A stretch of 64,000 nt of DNA, taken from positions 1 through 64,000 of the forward strand of contig JNEU01001093.1 of the NCBI GenBank assembly GCA_000697475.1. The letters run 5' to 3'. The position numbers and the translations under genes are program-made. How positions within the stretch are numbered: the first letter of the stretch is position 1; each line of letters starts with the position of its first letter. This DNA comes from Lichtheimia corymbifera B2541. Its lineage: Eukaryota > Mucoromycota > Mucoromycetes > Mucorales > Lichtheimiaceae. The notes beneath the pieces were generated by a model, which saw nothing but the letters and a program-made list of their open reading frames with translations, was not told the DNA's origin and did no database searches. Positions 50,399 through 60,976 of the stretch are shown here, one piece after another.

Positions 50399-51346
50399 TT
50401 ACTTCATCCATCGATCACGAATGCTTGAAGTCCAAGCGGGAGCGCCTTCGAATCCATTGATACCACGGCTGTAGTCATGGAAAGCCTTGTAGATTTCTTG
50501 CTGAGTGTTCATGACAAAGGGACCATATTGAACAATGGGTTCCTTGATAGGTTTGCCAGCGATGATGACAAAGTGGCAGTCATCGGTAAGAGCCTCGACA
50601 GGGATGAAGGTACCACCATTATCATCAAGAACAAGAGTATGATGAGCATCGGATTTGTGCTTGTCTGCGCCAAAGAGACCAGAGCCATTGATGGTGTAAA
50701 TGAAACCAACATAATCCTTGGGGATGACTTGTTCGATGGATTTGCCCTTGGCCAACTTGACATCAATAAACATGGTAGGTGTGCGAGTCATGACGGGGCT
50801 CTTGACACCATAGGATTCACCGGCGATGACCTTGATATTGACACCATCCTCAGGAGAAACCTGTGTCACCTTGGAGGCAGGGAATTCTTGATAGTTGGGT
50901 TCAGCCATCTTGTCCTTGGATGAAAGGTTTACCCACAATTGCAGACCATGAGCACGGCTGTTGCTGGCAGGGATTTCAGCATGAACAATGCCCTTGGCAG
51001 CTGACATCCATTGAAGATCTCCGGGACCAATACGACCACTATGACCCTTGAAGTCTTCATGCAAAAATTCGCCTTCGAGCATATAAGTCACTGTTTCAAA
51101 ACCGCGATGGGGATGATCAGGGAAACCACCAGGAGCATGGACATCAAACTCATCGAGCATAAGGAATGGATCCAAGTTGCGAAGCTGCATGCTGCCGATG
51201 CTACGGAAGACTACAATCATGATCATTAGTATACAAATAATACCCCCACACCATGAGAGAATGTACATACCACGAGCACCATCACCATCCATTTGTTCAC
51301 GAGAAAGAACGGACTTGACAATCTTGCGTGCAATACGAGAAGCCAT
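50399..51346 (-). CDS. Pirin-family protein
   Basis: Bicupin protein of 295 residues in two exons. Start MASRIARKIVKSVLSREQMD; a 60-bp intron (51211-51270) then joins ARVFRSIGSMQLRN. The pirin metal ligands are present: His58 and His60 in DHPHRGFETV, His102 and Glu104 in GIVHAEIPAS. Pirins act as Fe-dependent transcription cofactors or quercetinase-like enzymes; the role here is open. The intron is a multiple of three and has no stop, so an unspliced product stays in frame with a hydrophobic insert. The ATG at 51421 lies further upstream but adds no conserved residues. Confidence 0.87.
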   Translation of the reverse strand: MASRIARKIVKSVLSREQMDGDGARGMYILSWCGGIICILMIMIVVFRSIGSMQLRNLDPFLMLDEFDVHAPGGFPDHPHRGFETVTYMLEGEFLHEDFKGHSGRIGPGDLQWMSAAKGIVHAEIPASNSRAHGLQLWVNLSSKDKMAEPNYQEFPASKVTQVSPEDGVNIKVIAGESYGVKSPVMTRTPTMFIDVKLAKGKSIEQVIPKDYVGFIYTINGSGLFGADKHKSDAHHTLVLDDNGGTFIPVEALTDDCHFVIIAGKPIKEPIVQYGPFVMNTQQEIYKAFHDYSRGINGFEGAPAWTSSIRDRWMK

Positions 51347-51763
51347 TGTTGTTGTAGTTGATTTGCTTGGTAAAAAGATAAACTTTGTAAAGTTGATGCC
51401 AGGGCAAGGAAAGAACACCAAGTCCTTTTATACTCATCTGAAGCGGAGTTCAATAGCTGCCGTGCCTTTGTCAGTGATTACAAAGGCGCCGAGTGACCTG
51501 GTTTCAGGCGGTGCAACATGCTTACAAGCGGATGGGTAAGCGTTACTAATGACCAACACGATCCATCGAGTACCATCTACCCCTACACCTGCTTACTAAA
51601 TCACTCCATTCAAGTGCTCCATTGACGATGCTGGTGATTGTGGATAGAATAGTTCACCAAACGAGTGTGGGTGTGGGTGGGTGGGTGCGGCTGCATGATA
51701 AAATAGCGACATGACGACAAATAAACGGGCGTTGTCTTTCTTCTTTCCTTTTCCTTTATCCAA
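51347..51763. other. Intergenic, pirin promoter side
   Basis: Divergent promoter region between pirin and the next gene; contains GTGGG-type repeats near 51664-51685. No gene seen. Confidence 0.5.
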
Positions 51764-53163
51764 ATGCCTACTTGCGAGAACTCATCACAAACGGATCGAT
51801 TTCGCTATTGCAGAGAACGGGAGATACACGTGACATTCAAGATACCTGCAGCACTGCGTCAACAAATCAAACAAAGCACATCCTTCAACACGTGCCCATT
51901 GTCATCTCTTCGTGCAACATGCATCGCAACAATTGAATATCCAAATTACACTAATGATGTCTTTTCCCTCGACAAGCTTGATGTTGTATTGGACAATGGT
52001 GCTCTCACTGTGGAGATATCCTTTTTCATCACACCCCCCCTGTTGCTGCTTCCTTTATGTGCATACGATCCTTAACTTTTTTCTTACTGTGGTTGCAGGA
52101 TCAATGGATTAGATTATGTTGCCTCCATGTCATGGGCAGAGAGACCACTCAAGAATGTAAGTTTATGTGCATATCCACCTGCTATGCTTATCCACATTCG
52201 TTACATGTAGGCCATGAAACGAAGCGACTTCCGCTTGGAGAAGATATACACGTCAAACAAGCTTGGGAATGTTCAAGGCTAGTGATATTATGACTCATAC
52301 GTTGCCAATGCATCATCTCCTGACAAAGGTTACGACTATAGGCTTTCTCTTTCATACCACCCGATCCTCTGCGTCAGTGAGCACACCTCTTTCTTATATC
52401 CTCAAGCGAGCAGCACCTTATGCAACTCTTTCCACTATTCACCTGATGCTGGAATTCGAGGCAGACAATATCCTTTTAAAATGCTTTGTGAACAACAACA
52501 ACAATACTGCTACGCTCCAGTCCTTGACTTTATATATCTTCTCTTTTACAGCCAAATCAATTACAAGACCTGTTGCAATCACCACCCGATGCGTTTAGCG
52601 AATACCTTTCATCCGTCTTTAACCAAATCATTGGCCGGGATCTTTGTAAGCTCTATCCGCTTGTATTTTCATCAGAGTATGCCAAAGTAAGTGTCTATGA
52701 TCACACACATTGCCCTATACGTATTCACCATCATCACCCTGATTAGCGTCTCGCTGAAATTACATGCATGATTCCCACCATTGCTCGTTCGATCCAACGT
52801 GTTATTATGCGTGCCAACCATGATGGTGGACCACAACCCCTATGTACAACATCCCCCGCTGCACTTATTGCACGAGCCAATCTCCAAGCGATCGCTTCAG
52901 TGACACGGATCATGCGACCTACTTTTACTACCATGGATGATGATCCGGGGGCTGACATGAAAACTGATCTCATGATTGGGTTTTACCATTCCATCAAGCG
53001 AAACCTATTTATACAACGACATGCAAAAGTCAACAATACCTCCACAACAGATGACGATGATCAGCAAGTTCCCATGTCCTATGAAGACGTAGCGGATGCT
53101 TGGATTGTACCAGATTCAGCTACAGACCACCCAGTAGACGATGACTTGTACATGTACTTGTAA
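51764..53163 (+). CDS. Unidentified multi-exon gene
   Basis: Start MPTCENSSQTDRFRYCRERE. Good coding stretches are SLRATCIATIEYPNYTNDVF, LDKLDVVLDNGALT, then near 52100 a short exon (INGLDYVASMSWAERPLKN in one frame), near 52210 AMKRSDFRLEKIYTSNKLGN, and a firm last part: PNQLQDLLQSPPDAFSEYLS through an intron to RLAEITCMIPTIARSIQRVI, ending DDDLYMYL. The 5' half has at least two uncertain junctions, one of which may need a non-standard donor. No domain is recognised; the C-terminal helical block looks conserved-like. Treat exon structure as provisional. Confidence 0.5.
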
Positions 53164-53208
53164 TACAATCTCCCTATTATACCACATTCTTGTCTGCGTT
53201 CATGTTGC

Positions 53209-53231
53209 GGGTGAAGGGTGAAGGGTGAAGG
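53209..53231. repeat. Three tandem copies of a 7-mer
   Basis: GGGTGAA repeated three times in the convergent intergenic gap. Confidence 0.85.
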
Positions 53232-53354
53232 ATTTATGATACCCACACACACAGAGAGACTTTTTGTGTAGCTTATGGAACATTGTGCTTTTGCAGGATT
53301 GTATTAAGGATGATGGGTTGGGCATAATACTATATGATGATGGGTTGTGGGGTA

Positions 53355-54641
53355 TCAGAGGGATTCGACATGGACTTCAAATCGACCTTTTTTAAAGACA
53401 GTGCTGTTCCTTGATCGCATTTCTTGTACTATAGGTGGAATCAAGGCTTTGTATGTGGAATCGGGTGAGGTGGCGACAATGGCTTCTTTTTCAGCATCAT
53501 TTTTTGTGCATGAGAAAAAGTTATCCATGCCCCCTACATGAGGCTGACGCCAGAATGCATTATCCCAAATGTGTGGTTTATGCGTTGTTCCAGTAGAGGG
53601 CGGTGGTGGTGGTGGTGGTGGTAAGGTGGTAGTCGTATCTGCTGTTGTTGTTTGATTGTATTCATCGGATGATGAAAACCGAGAACCACGTTGCTCATCC
53701 ACATACAAAGAGCTGTTGCTAATAGGATGATCTGTGTTGATGTTACGCGCTGTTGTTGCCGGTAATGATATGTCATTTGTCTCCTGCTCCTCCAGCATGT
53801 GCGCTAAGCTATCGCGACGATTGTAATCTCTTTCATCTTCGTGACAACAGCAAGGCTGAACATTATTACTATCGCTATTACTGCTGCTTTCATCATCTGG
53901 TAGGATTCTTATACCAGCAATGTCGGCGAATTCTTTGGCTGTCAGGTCACCCGAGTGAGCTGTGATGTTGGAAGATGATATATAGGAGATATGAGAATAG
54001 TGTCGAATATGAGTTGCAGTTTTGCTACGGCGATGGTGTATTGCTGATGAAGAGGGATGATGATGTATAGTGCTATTGTTATTTAAGCAACTGCTACCTC
54101 CAGGCATTTGAAGACTTGTTGTATGTCGATGTCCACTCCGATTGACTAGGATACTACGACGTTGCTGCTCCTCCTCCTGGTAACATATAACACGTGGTGG
54201 TGGGTCATCATCATCATCCTCATCATCGTCTTCGCCGTCTTCATTATCCTTTGTGCGTTGATTGTTGTCAGCAAACAAGGGACGATGATCGGATCGTTTC
54301 CGTTGATGTTGTGTCTGATAGCGATATCGTTCAAAAAGGGCATCATTTTCAAATGCATTGGCTCCATTGCTGTTGTTTCTTTGGCGACCAAAAGTATCAC
54401 GGTCAGTGTTACGAAAACAAGATTGTAAAATTGAGGTGATAGATGAACGTCGCCTGTGTTCACCCAAAGTGGTTGAGGAAGGTGACGATGATGAGACAAG
54501 TTTTGAAAAGATAGATTTGGGTTTTGATGATAAAAAAGAAGCTGCTGGTTCTTGAAAAGATGGAACAAAATCGTGACCTGAAGTGGATGATCGTAAAGCA
54601 CTTGACGAACGATTCCGCTTAATCGAAAAGACAATAGTCAT
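53355..54641 (-). CDS. Ser/Asn/Asp-rich protein with conserved-looking C-terminus
   Basis: Uninterrupted 428-codon frame, start MTIVFSIKRNRSSSALRSST. Most is disordered: Ser, Asn, Arg and Asp/Glu runs (EDGEDDDEDDDDDPPPRVIC), a His-rich patch and a Pro run (LPPPPPPPPST). The last ~75 residues are of ordinary composition (HIWDNAFWRQPHVGGMDNFF, ALIPPIVQEMRSRNSTVFKK, end GRFEVHVESL) and look like the functional part. No domain is recognised. The length of an open frame through such repetitive sequence supports real coding. Confidence 0.6.
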   Translation of the reverse strand: MTIVFSIKRNRSSSALRSSTSGHDFVPSFQEPAASFLSSKPKSIFSKLVSSSSPSSTTLGEHRRRSSITSILQSCFRNTDRDTFGRQRNNSNGANAFENDALFERYRYQTQHQRKRSDHRPLFADNNQRTKDNEDGEDDDEDDDDDPPPRVICYQEEEQQRRSILVNRSGHRHTTSLQMPGGSSCLNNNSTIHHHPSSSAIHHRRSKTATHIRHYSHISYISSSNITAHSGDLTAKEFADIAGIRILPDDESSSNSDSNNVQPCCCHEDERDYNRRDSLAHMLEEQETNDISLPATTARNINTDHPISNSSLYVDEQRGSRFSSSDEYNQTTTADTTTTLPPPPPPPPSTGTTHKPHIWDNAFWRQPHVGGMDNFFSCTKNDAEKEAIVATSPDSTYKALIPPIVQEMRSRNSTVFKKGRFEVHVESL

Positions 54642-55193
54642 AGGATAAAGGAGAGGAGGGGAAAGAAAAAAAAAAGAGAGAGAGAGAACAAGAGTAAGAA
54701 ATGATATATACGGGAATTATCCTAGAACAGGAAAAAAGAAAGGGAAAAGAGGAAGATAAGCCAGTCTTCCCCTCTCACTCTGTCTCTCAGAGACTCTCCT
54801 CCTCCTCCTTTTCCCCAATCCCGTCTGGTGGTGGAAAAAACCCTGTTGGGAGACGCGCACAGGGGTCATTCACTATATCTCCTTCCTTATTTACATTGTC
54901 ACTGCAAGGAGCAGCACCACTGGCATTCAACTGCAGCACCACCACCCTTTGTAAAGTTTCACTATCTTCCTTTGCAATAGTCATAAAGCTATACATTCGC
55001 CATCCCATAGCGATCGCATTCACAATGGAAAGCACATTGTATTGAGGGGTCGAAAGAAATAAGAATTTTAATGATATCAACACATGACCAAATGAGAAAG
55101 GGCCCAGGAATGGGGGTTTGGTTGTTGGGTGTGGGTGGGATGGGAGAACAGGGACCTGAGACATCAGGCATCACTACTGGTTTAATAAGTACA
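54642..55193. other. Intergenic with purine-rich leader
   Basis: Contains an A/G-rich run just upstream of the previous minus-strand gene (54662-54690), likely its promoter/5' UTR. A 125-codon minus-strand frame here has low-complexity content and is not called. Confidence 0.45.
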
Positions 55194-55612
55194 TCACCTC
55201 ATGGGCTTCATTCTTAACCTAATTATTAAAGCATCCAATATCGTAATGTCAAGCTCTTCTTTCAATGCATCCATATGCCAGCAAACGCGTGTTGAAGCCG
55301 ACTCTGAAACGGCGGCTGAGTACGCGTGGCTGTAATACTCATGCAACCCAGCAATATATTCATGCGCCGTGATTACCCCAGGTAACATGCTGGGTACTTG
55401 AAACTGCAGGGTCAACTATCAATGGCTAACTGCATGAGAAAACAGCACAGCTGATATTTATATCCGTTTAGCCATGCAAATTGTAACACCTTATTACAAT
55501 GCAGAGATGGGATGATGGTCAGTGCTTGTTGTTCTCTATTAGGGTATCGGGATACTATTACGTAACTTGTACAAGCTACTCTTTTTTCTGCCACATGCAT
55601 GTCATTCACCAC
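55194..55612 (-). CDS. Weakly supported small gene
   Basis: Exon 1 55490-55612 and exon 2 55194-55403 with an 86-bp intron (donor AAG|gtgtta, acceptor ctgcag) join in phase and give 110 residues: MVNDMHVAEKRVACTSYVIV to the end LDALIIRLRMKPMR. Composition is ordinary, with one helical stretch (ITAHEYIAGLHEYYSHAYSA). No family is recognised. It could be a remnant of a larger gene. Confidence 0.3.
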
Positions 55613-56255
55613 TTTACCAAGTAGTTATCCGTATCAGGTAGTTATCCTGCATTAAAAAAGTACAGGAGCAACACGCTGCAAAAGCATGAGAACGCGTAAG
55701 ATCTAGAACCACTGATAAGGACCATCACGGATCCCTCTGTCTGAGTATGGATCATCATTGTCTAACGTAATCAATGAAATGCAGCAAACATTTTTTCGAT
55801 CACTAGAGTACCACCCATGATGCCTTTACAATGGATCTTTGACATGAGCTACTTAATTTAATGGGGCTACACAACGCTGCGTATAATAGCACAAAAGCCA
55901 CGCCTCCTTTAATAAGCAAATGACTCCCACCATTCGAAGCTTGTTGTATCACCATCAAAGAGATATTATAGTACTTTATGATCAGAATGAGCATTTTTGG
56001 CCGTTCACTTTTTGTTTCTGGCCAAAATGTCGCAAGCACCACATAAATGGCATTAATCTTTCGACATATGATATTGGAGCAACACGGCATTGGTTTATCC
56101 TACAAACCGGTAAAAAGTCGCTGATCACCGTTCAAGATGTTACACATGTTGCCCACGTATGCTACTCATTTTACCCGTGCGCTTTATACAACAAGTGATT
56201 GTGTCCTATTTCTTGATTTTCTTTTTCTTCTCGCTTTCCTTTCTTTTCCCTTTTT
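55613..56255. other. Intergenic
   Basis: AT-rich; nothing recognised besides a C/T-rich stretch before the next start. Confidence 0.5.
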
Positions 56256-56851
56256 ATGTCGAATACGAATAATGCCATCACTCAATGCCCACACCAAGAC
56301 ACGCCACTTTCTTCTACTACTCTATCCATAACTAACACTAGCACAGAACCCTTTCCTCAACAACGATTATACATGTTAACCCGACAGCCCTTAACTGCAC
56401 GTAATCTTGCGTTACATACGTCTCTGGTATGGCAAGCAGTAGTAATAGTAGCAGATTGCATATACCATTTATAAATTGACCTCCTTTGGAAAAGAATCCT
56501 TCGACATGTCAAAACCGTGTTGAACGTGCGTTACAATTTATTGATCGGCAAAGCTATCTTGCTCGTATGGAGCGCCAGCTGCAAAATGATCTACGACAAG
56601 AAAGACGTCAAGTCCGCCAAGAGCATCATAAAGCTCGCAGTAAAACCAGCCCCAGTCTCCATACCACCACCGCCCACTCCTCTTGCTCTTCTTCCATTGA
56701 GCTACCACCGACCAAGATCCATCGCATTATAAGCCGTTTAAGCCATCCTTTCCATTCTCGTGGAACTTTTTTAGAAGCTAGCAGCGGTATCTCCTCATCC
56801 TCATCCTCTTCCCCAACATTAATAGCTATTGGCTACCATGAATGTATTTGA
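56256..56851 (+). CDS. Small basic coiled-coil protein of unknown function
   Basis: Two exons: start MSNTNNAITQCPHQ, intron of about 68 bp after TSL, then NPSTCQNRVERALQFIDRQS and a highly charged helix (LARMERQLQNDLRQERRQVR) followed by a Ser-rich tail ending IAIGYHECI. About 175 residues. No domain recognised; a C/T-rich leader of the kind seen before other genes here precedes the ATG. Confidence 0.5.
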
Positions 56852-57000
56852 TACCAAGAAAAATGACAGTTGTTGTTTATATAGGGTTGAAGTGAAAGAG
56901 AATATACAAAAAGCGTAATCAATGAACGATTTTGAAATGAGTCATATCGATGGTGAATCGAGTCATGTGAGAGAGGTGGTGGATGTAATGTCAAATCAGC

Positions 57001-57834
57001 TCAGCGTGCCTTGTCTGCAATAGGATTGGCATGAATAGTGACACTGCGAATGCGTACTTCTTGAATAGGTCGATGTTTCTCATCCACAGGAATCTTTTCA
57101 ATGGCATCCAAAGTAGAATCCGCGCCATCAATCACCCTAGAACAATACCGTTCATGAATGATACTTTTTCCCCAAGAAGAAACGCCTCTCATCATCCATG
57201 ATACTTACTTGCCGAACACAGTATATTTGGTATCGAGATGGGGATGTTTGGCATAAGTGATGAAGAATTGAGAACCGTTGGTGTTAGGACCAGAGTTTGC
57301 CATGGATAGAATTCCTCGTGCATTATGCTATGGTACCAAAAGTTAACTACTTTGATCCCCCATCTTTGTACCTTTTTTTCTTGTTACCTTGAGCGTTGAC
57401 CGGATCTCATCGTTGAATTTGCGACCCCAGATAGAGTTACCACCTTTGCCAGTGCCTGTCGGATCACCAGTCTAGAAAGAAAGAGAATGTGTCAAGGGCG
57501 CGTCGTTGTAGCTTAAGCATATTGCCACCATGGTCTTCACCCACTCTCACTGGACATCCACTTTACCTGCACCATAAAGCCTCCAATGTTGCGATGGAAT
57601 AGATTGTTGTCATAATAGCCACTAGCGCAGAGTGCGAGAAAGTTCTTGAATGCCACTCCATTAGCGATCCAAGATGACACGAGAGTATGGGAACAAGCAA
57701 GCTTACCTCGGCTGTCGTGGGAACAGCTTCACAAAACACCTCTACTTTGAGATCACCGAGATCTGTATGCAGCGTTACTGACTAAGAAGCAATGAGAACC
57801 AAGCTCACAATTATCGGCATTGGGTATTTACCAT
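57001..57834 (-). CDS. PPIL3: PPIL3-type cyclophilin (peptidyl-prolyl isomerase)
   Basis: Isomerase of prolyl bonds, linked to the spliceosome in this subfamily. About 165 residues in five or six exons. The first coding exon is just the ATG (57832-57834), followed by gtaaat, and the next exon starts [20 protein letters not shown]. Family motifs follow: [20 protein letters not shown] (active-site Arg), [20 protein letters not shown] and KYTVFGKVIDG. It ends [10 protein letters not shown]. Length and start fit PPIL3/Cyp10 well. Confidence 0.88.
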
Positions 57835-59013
57835 GAATAGGAGGAAGAGCCGCGCGCGCTTAAAGTCTTGGAACAACTCACAGCATTTTTATTTACTATC
57901 TGAAACCCATTCCACTACTACTGCTATTGCTATCACTATTACAATTGCTATGATACTATAGAAACCATCATGAATAAACGCCATCTATCTATTCTCATAG
58001 TTAGCATACATGTCAAATAAACGATACGTATTACTATTGCTCAATGCCGTGCTCAGAGAGAAGATTGAATCTTCAGAAAAGGCCCAATTGGCGCTTTCGG
58101 TAGAATAAAGTTGATACATATTGATTGTGTTTTCATCATAGCACGTATACAAAGAGCAAACACTGAATGCAACTTACCCATTAAAGCAAGATAAAGGAAA
58201 GAAAGAGCTGTGGTGCATCAGCAGGCGACACGTTGCTCCCCTTTTTGCAGAGCGACCGAGTGGCTTACATCCCCGACAATGGTGGGATTGTTGCGTACAG
58301 CATAGTGCGTATGTAAAATGATGCTTGCTCCAATGATCTAGAATATACATCCAACAAGCTGTATAGCTAACTGAATCCGTTGCATTGATTATCCTTTGGC
58401 AAATCGTCAGAAAAGAACAATCAGACAAAGATCAAGAAATATGGGTCATTGTAGTAGGAGCAGACAATGAAGATGTCCTTTGATATAGATACTACCTATG
58501 ATAGGGGAAAACGACTCACATTAGCTTGATTAGGATTCTACCATATACTCCATCAGCCCAGATCTTCTAAGTATATGACGCTATAACTATGGCCATGTAT
58601 CATTTAAATCATTGCCTTCGGGTCAATCTTGCAAGATAGGATGTCTCTTTACTCATGAATTTTGCATACTACTACTACCACCACTACATTGCCATATGAG
58701 ACTGCATTCTACATACTACAATGTGGACTATGTAGCCATATGCATCGCCCATTCTATGATAGCATCGGATATATCTTGAAATAACGGCAAAGGAGGATCA
58801 CACCCGCAAGCTAAGAACCAGTGTAGCTCACCTATACATATATAAAGCTCCTCCACCTCATTATAATGAAGGATAATGATTCACTCTATTAGTAGGTTAT
58901 ATGAAAGCGGTTCTGTTCTTGTACCTGCGGGAGATCACGTGCTTGGTGAATGGGATTTTCGGATACTGGGCTTGTTCAAGTCAACTGTATTTTCTTTGTT
59001 TCCAGCTCCTCCA
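57835..59013. other. Intergenic, about 1.2 kb
   Basis: AT-rich with many short repeats of ATA/TAT. No tRNA, snRNA or coding region recognised. An in-frame ATG at 58876 could extend TRM5 upstream (see that gene). Confidence 0.45.
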
Positions 59014-60976
59014 ATGACAGCATTCGTTCCTCCAGCCCACCATGGCATGACAGTGCTCAATCGCGAAGCTTTCAAAAAGACAATTCAGACACTGGGCGTG
59101 CGTGTGCCTGCTCGACAAGTTAATGTTGTAATGAAGGGCCTCATGGGGTAAGCAACCCACCGCGTACATTGATCGATCTCCCTTGTAACGCAGGTAGAAT
59201 AGACAATTGCTCAACCAACCACGCCTACGCAATGTTGTCGACGATCCTCAAGGAAAAGAAACCAAACTGCTCCTTTTAAAGCAAGAGGTGCTTCAACCTG
59301 AAGGTTAGTGTACCATTTCTCTCCTCCCCCCCAACCGTTGTAGCATAGCAACCAGCATTGAACGATATATTTAGATGTATCCAAGTTACCAGAGCCAGCT
59401 AGAAAACTCATTGAAGAACATGGTGTTGGTTTCTCTACATTTGATGTTGACGTTGACTACAATTACTGGACTGCAGGTGAGCGAGGAACCGAAAATAGAA
59501 AGGTGGATCAATGTGTGATTGACAATGCATCAAGAACAAATCTTCGAGGCTGTACTTCCCGCCGGTTCTGACGCCACCCCTGGATCCTATACTCAAGTAG
59601 GACATATTGGTAATTTCATTTGGGATCAAGGATGGCTTCATCATGCTTACGTATCATTATAGCACATATGAATCTGAAGGAAGAATACTATCCCTGGAAA
59701 CAGCTTATTGGCCAGGTTATTTTGGACGTGAGTTTGTTCACACGTATGCTTCTTGGATTGGAATGTGCTTAGTTCTTTTTACGTAGAAAAACAAAAATAT
59801 CACGAGCGTTGTCAACAAGACCAACAACATTGATACCACCTTCCGGTTTTTCAAGATGGAAGTACTTGCAGGCGAGGATAATATGGTTGCGCAAGTGGTA
59901 AGGAGATTACATTGGGGTCAAGTGTATGGACACACGTATGCTCATACAGAGCAATTTAGAAAGAGAGTGGGTGTCGATTCAAGTTTGATTTCTCCAAAGT
60001 CTACTGGAATTCTCGGTTGCACACGGAGCACGACCGATTGGTACAAACCTTCAAACGCGGAGAATACGTCTGTGAGTTGTGGCAATTGCTACATAACACG
60101 TGGTGACTGAGAATATGCTGTTTAGGTGACGTTTTTGCTGGTGTCGGTCCGTTCGCATTGCCAGCAGCTAAAAAGGGGGCCATTGTCTACGCTAACGACC
60201 TCAATCCCGTTTCTTTTGAATGGCTGAATGAAAATGTCAAATTGAATAAGGTACGTGTTTACAAATATCCACCAATGGAAGCTGTCTATTGACATTGGGA
60301 TTGCTTAGATCAAGAGTGGCATTCATACCTACAACTTGGATGGTCGTGAATTTATCCGGAAAGCGGTGCAAGATTTACAAGCTACAGCAAATAGTGATAC
60401 GGAATGGAAGACTTTTGATCACTTTGTTATGAACCTTCCAGCAACGGCTATTGAATTCCTAGGTAACATGGGGGAGGAGAACAGAGAATTGTAATCGTGC
60501 TGCGGGCGCTCGTGCGTTGCATTTTAGCGCGGGGGAAAGTGTGTGACCTTGTGTTCTAAACCAAAGATGTTTGTTTGCGTGGTAGATGCGTTTCGTGGAT
60601 TGTATCGGGAGCACAAGCACAGATTTGATGCGGCACCTACGGCTAAGCTTCCCATGATCCACTGTCACTGTTTCACAAAGAGCCCGGAACCGGCCAACGA
60701 TATCTACGAGGTAAGAAGAAAGAGAGAGTGTGTGTGTGGTGATGAGTGGGTTACCCAGATAAAAAATCAACTCGTCATGGGAATTTTCTTATTCTGTAGA
60801 GAGTCAGTCAAGTGATAGGCTCAAGCGTTGACCGTACAACAAGCAAATTGCACTTGGTCCGTAACGTTGCTCCCAAGAAAGATATGTATTGTCTATCATT
60901 CCCTCTCAATCCAGAGATCGCCTTTGCAGCAACAGCAGCAACAACGTCTACATCATCATCCTCATCATCCTGGTAA
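59014..60976 (+). CDS. TRM5: tRNA (guanine-37 N1)-methyltransferase TRM5
   Basis: Methylates G37 next to the anticodon, needed to prevent frameshifting. Start [20 protein letters not shown] fits the family. Motifs: [20 protein letters not shown], the SAM-binding [30 protein letters not shown] and the [13 protein letters not shown] motif; [11 protein letters not shown] follows. The last exon ([20 protein letters not shown]) ends in a Thr/Ser run and a terminal Trp. Ten or so short exons; the key joins (AQV|KESGC and GEYVC|DVF) are in phase. An in-frame ATG at 58876 would add 46 residues; it has several acids and is not a clear mitochondrial presequence, though TRM5 is dually targeted in yeast. 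Confidence 0.9.

Noticed and set aside
50399..51421. Continuous 340-codon pirin frame as the true protein
   Set aside because: It includes a 60-bp intron with good borders and a non-homologous leader; the spliced 295-residue form fits the family. Read-through is kept only as a finding.
54787..55164. 125-codon minus-strand frame between two genes
   Set aside because: Pro/Glu/Val-rich reading of a purine/pyrimidine-biased leader region, with no motif and no splice links.
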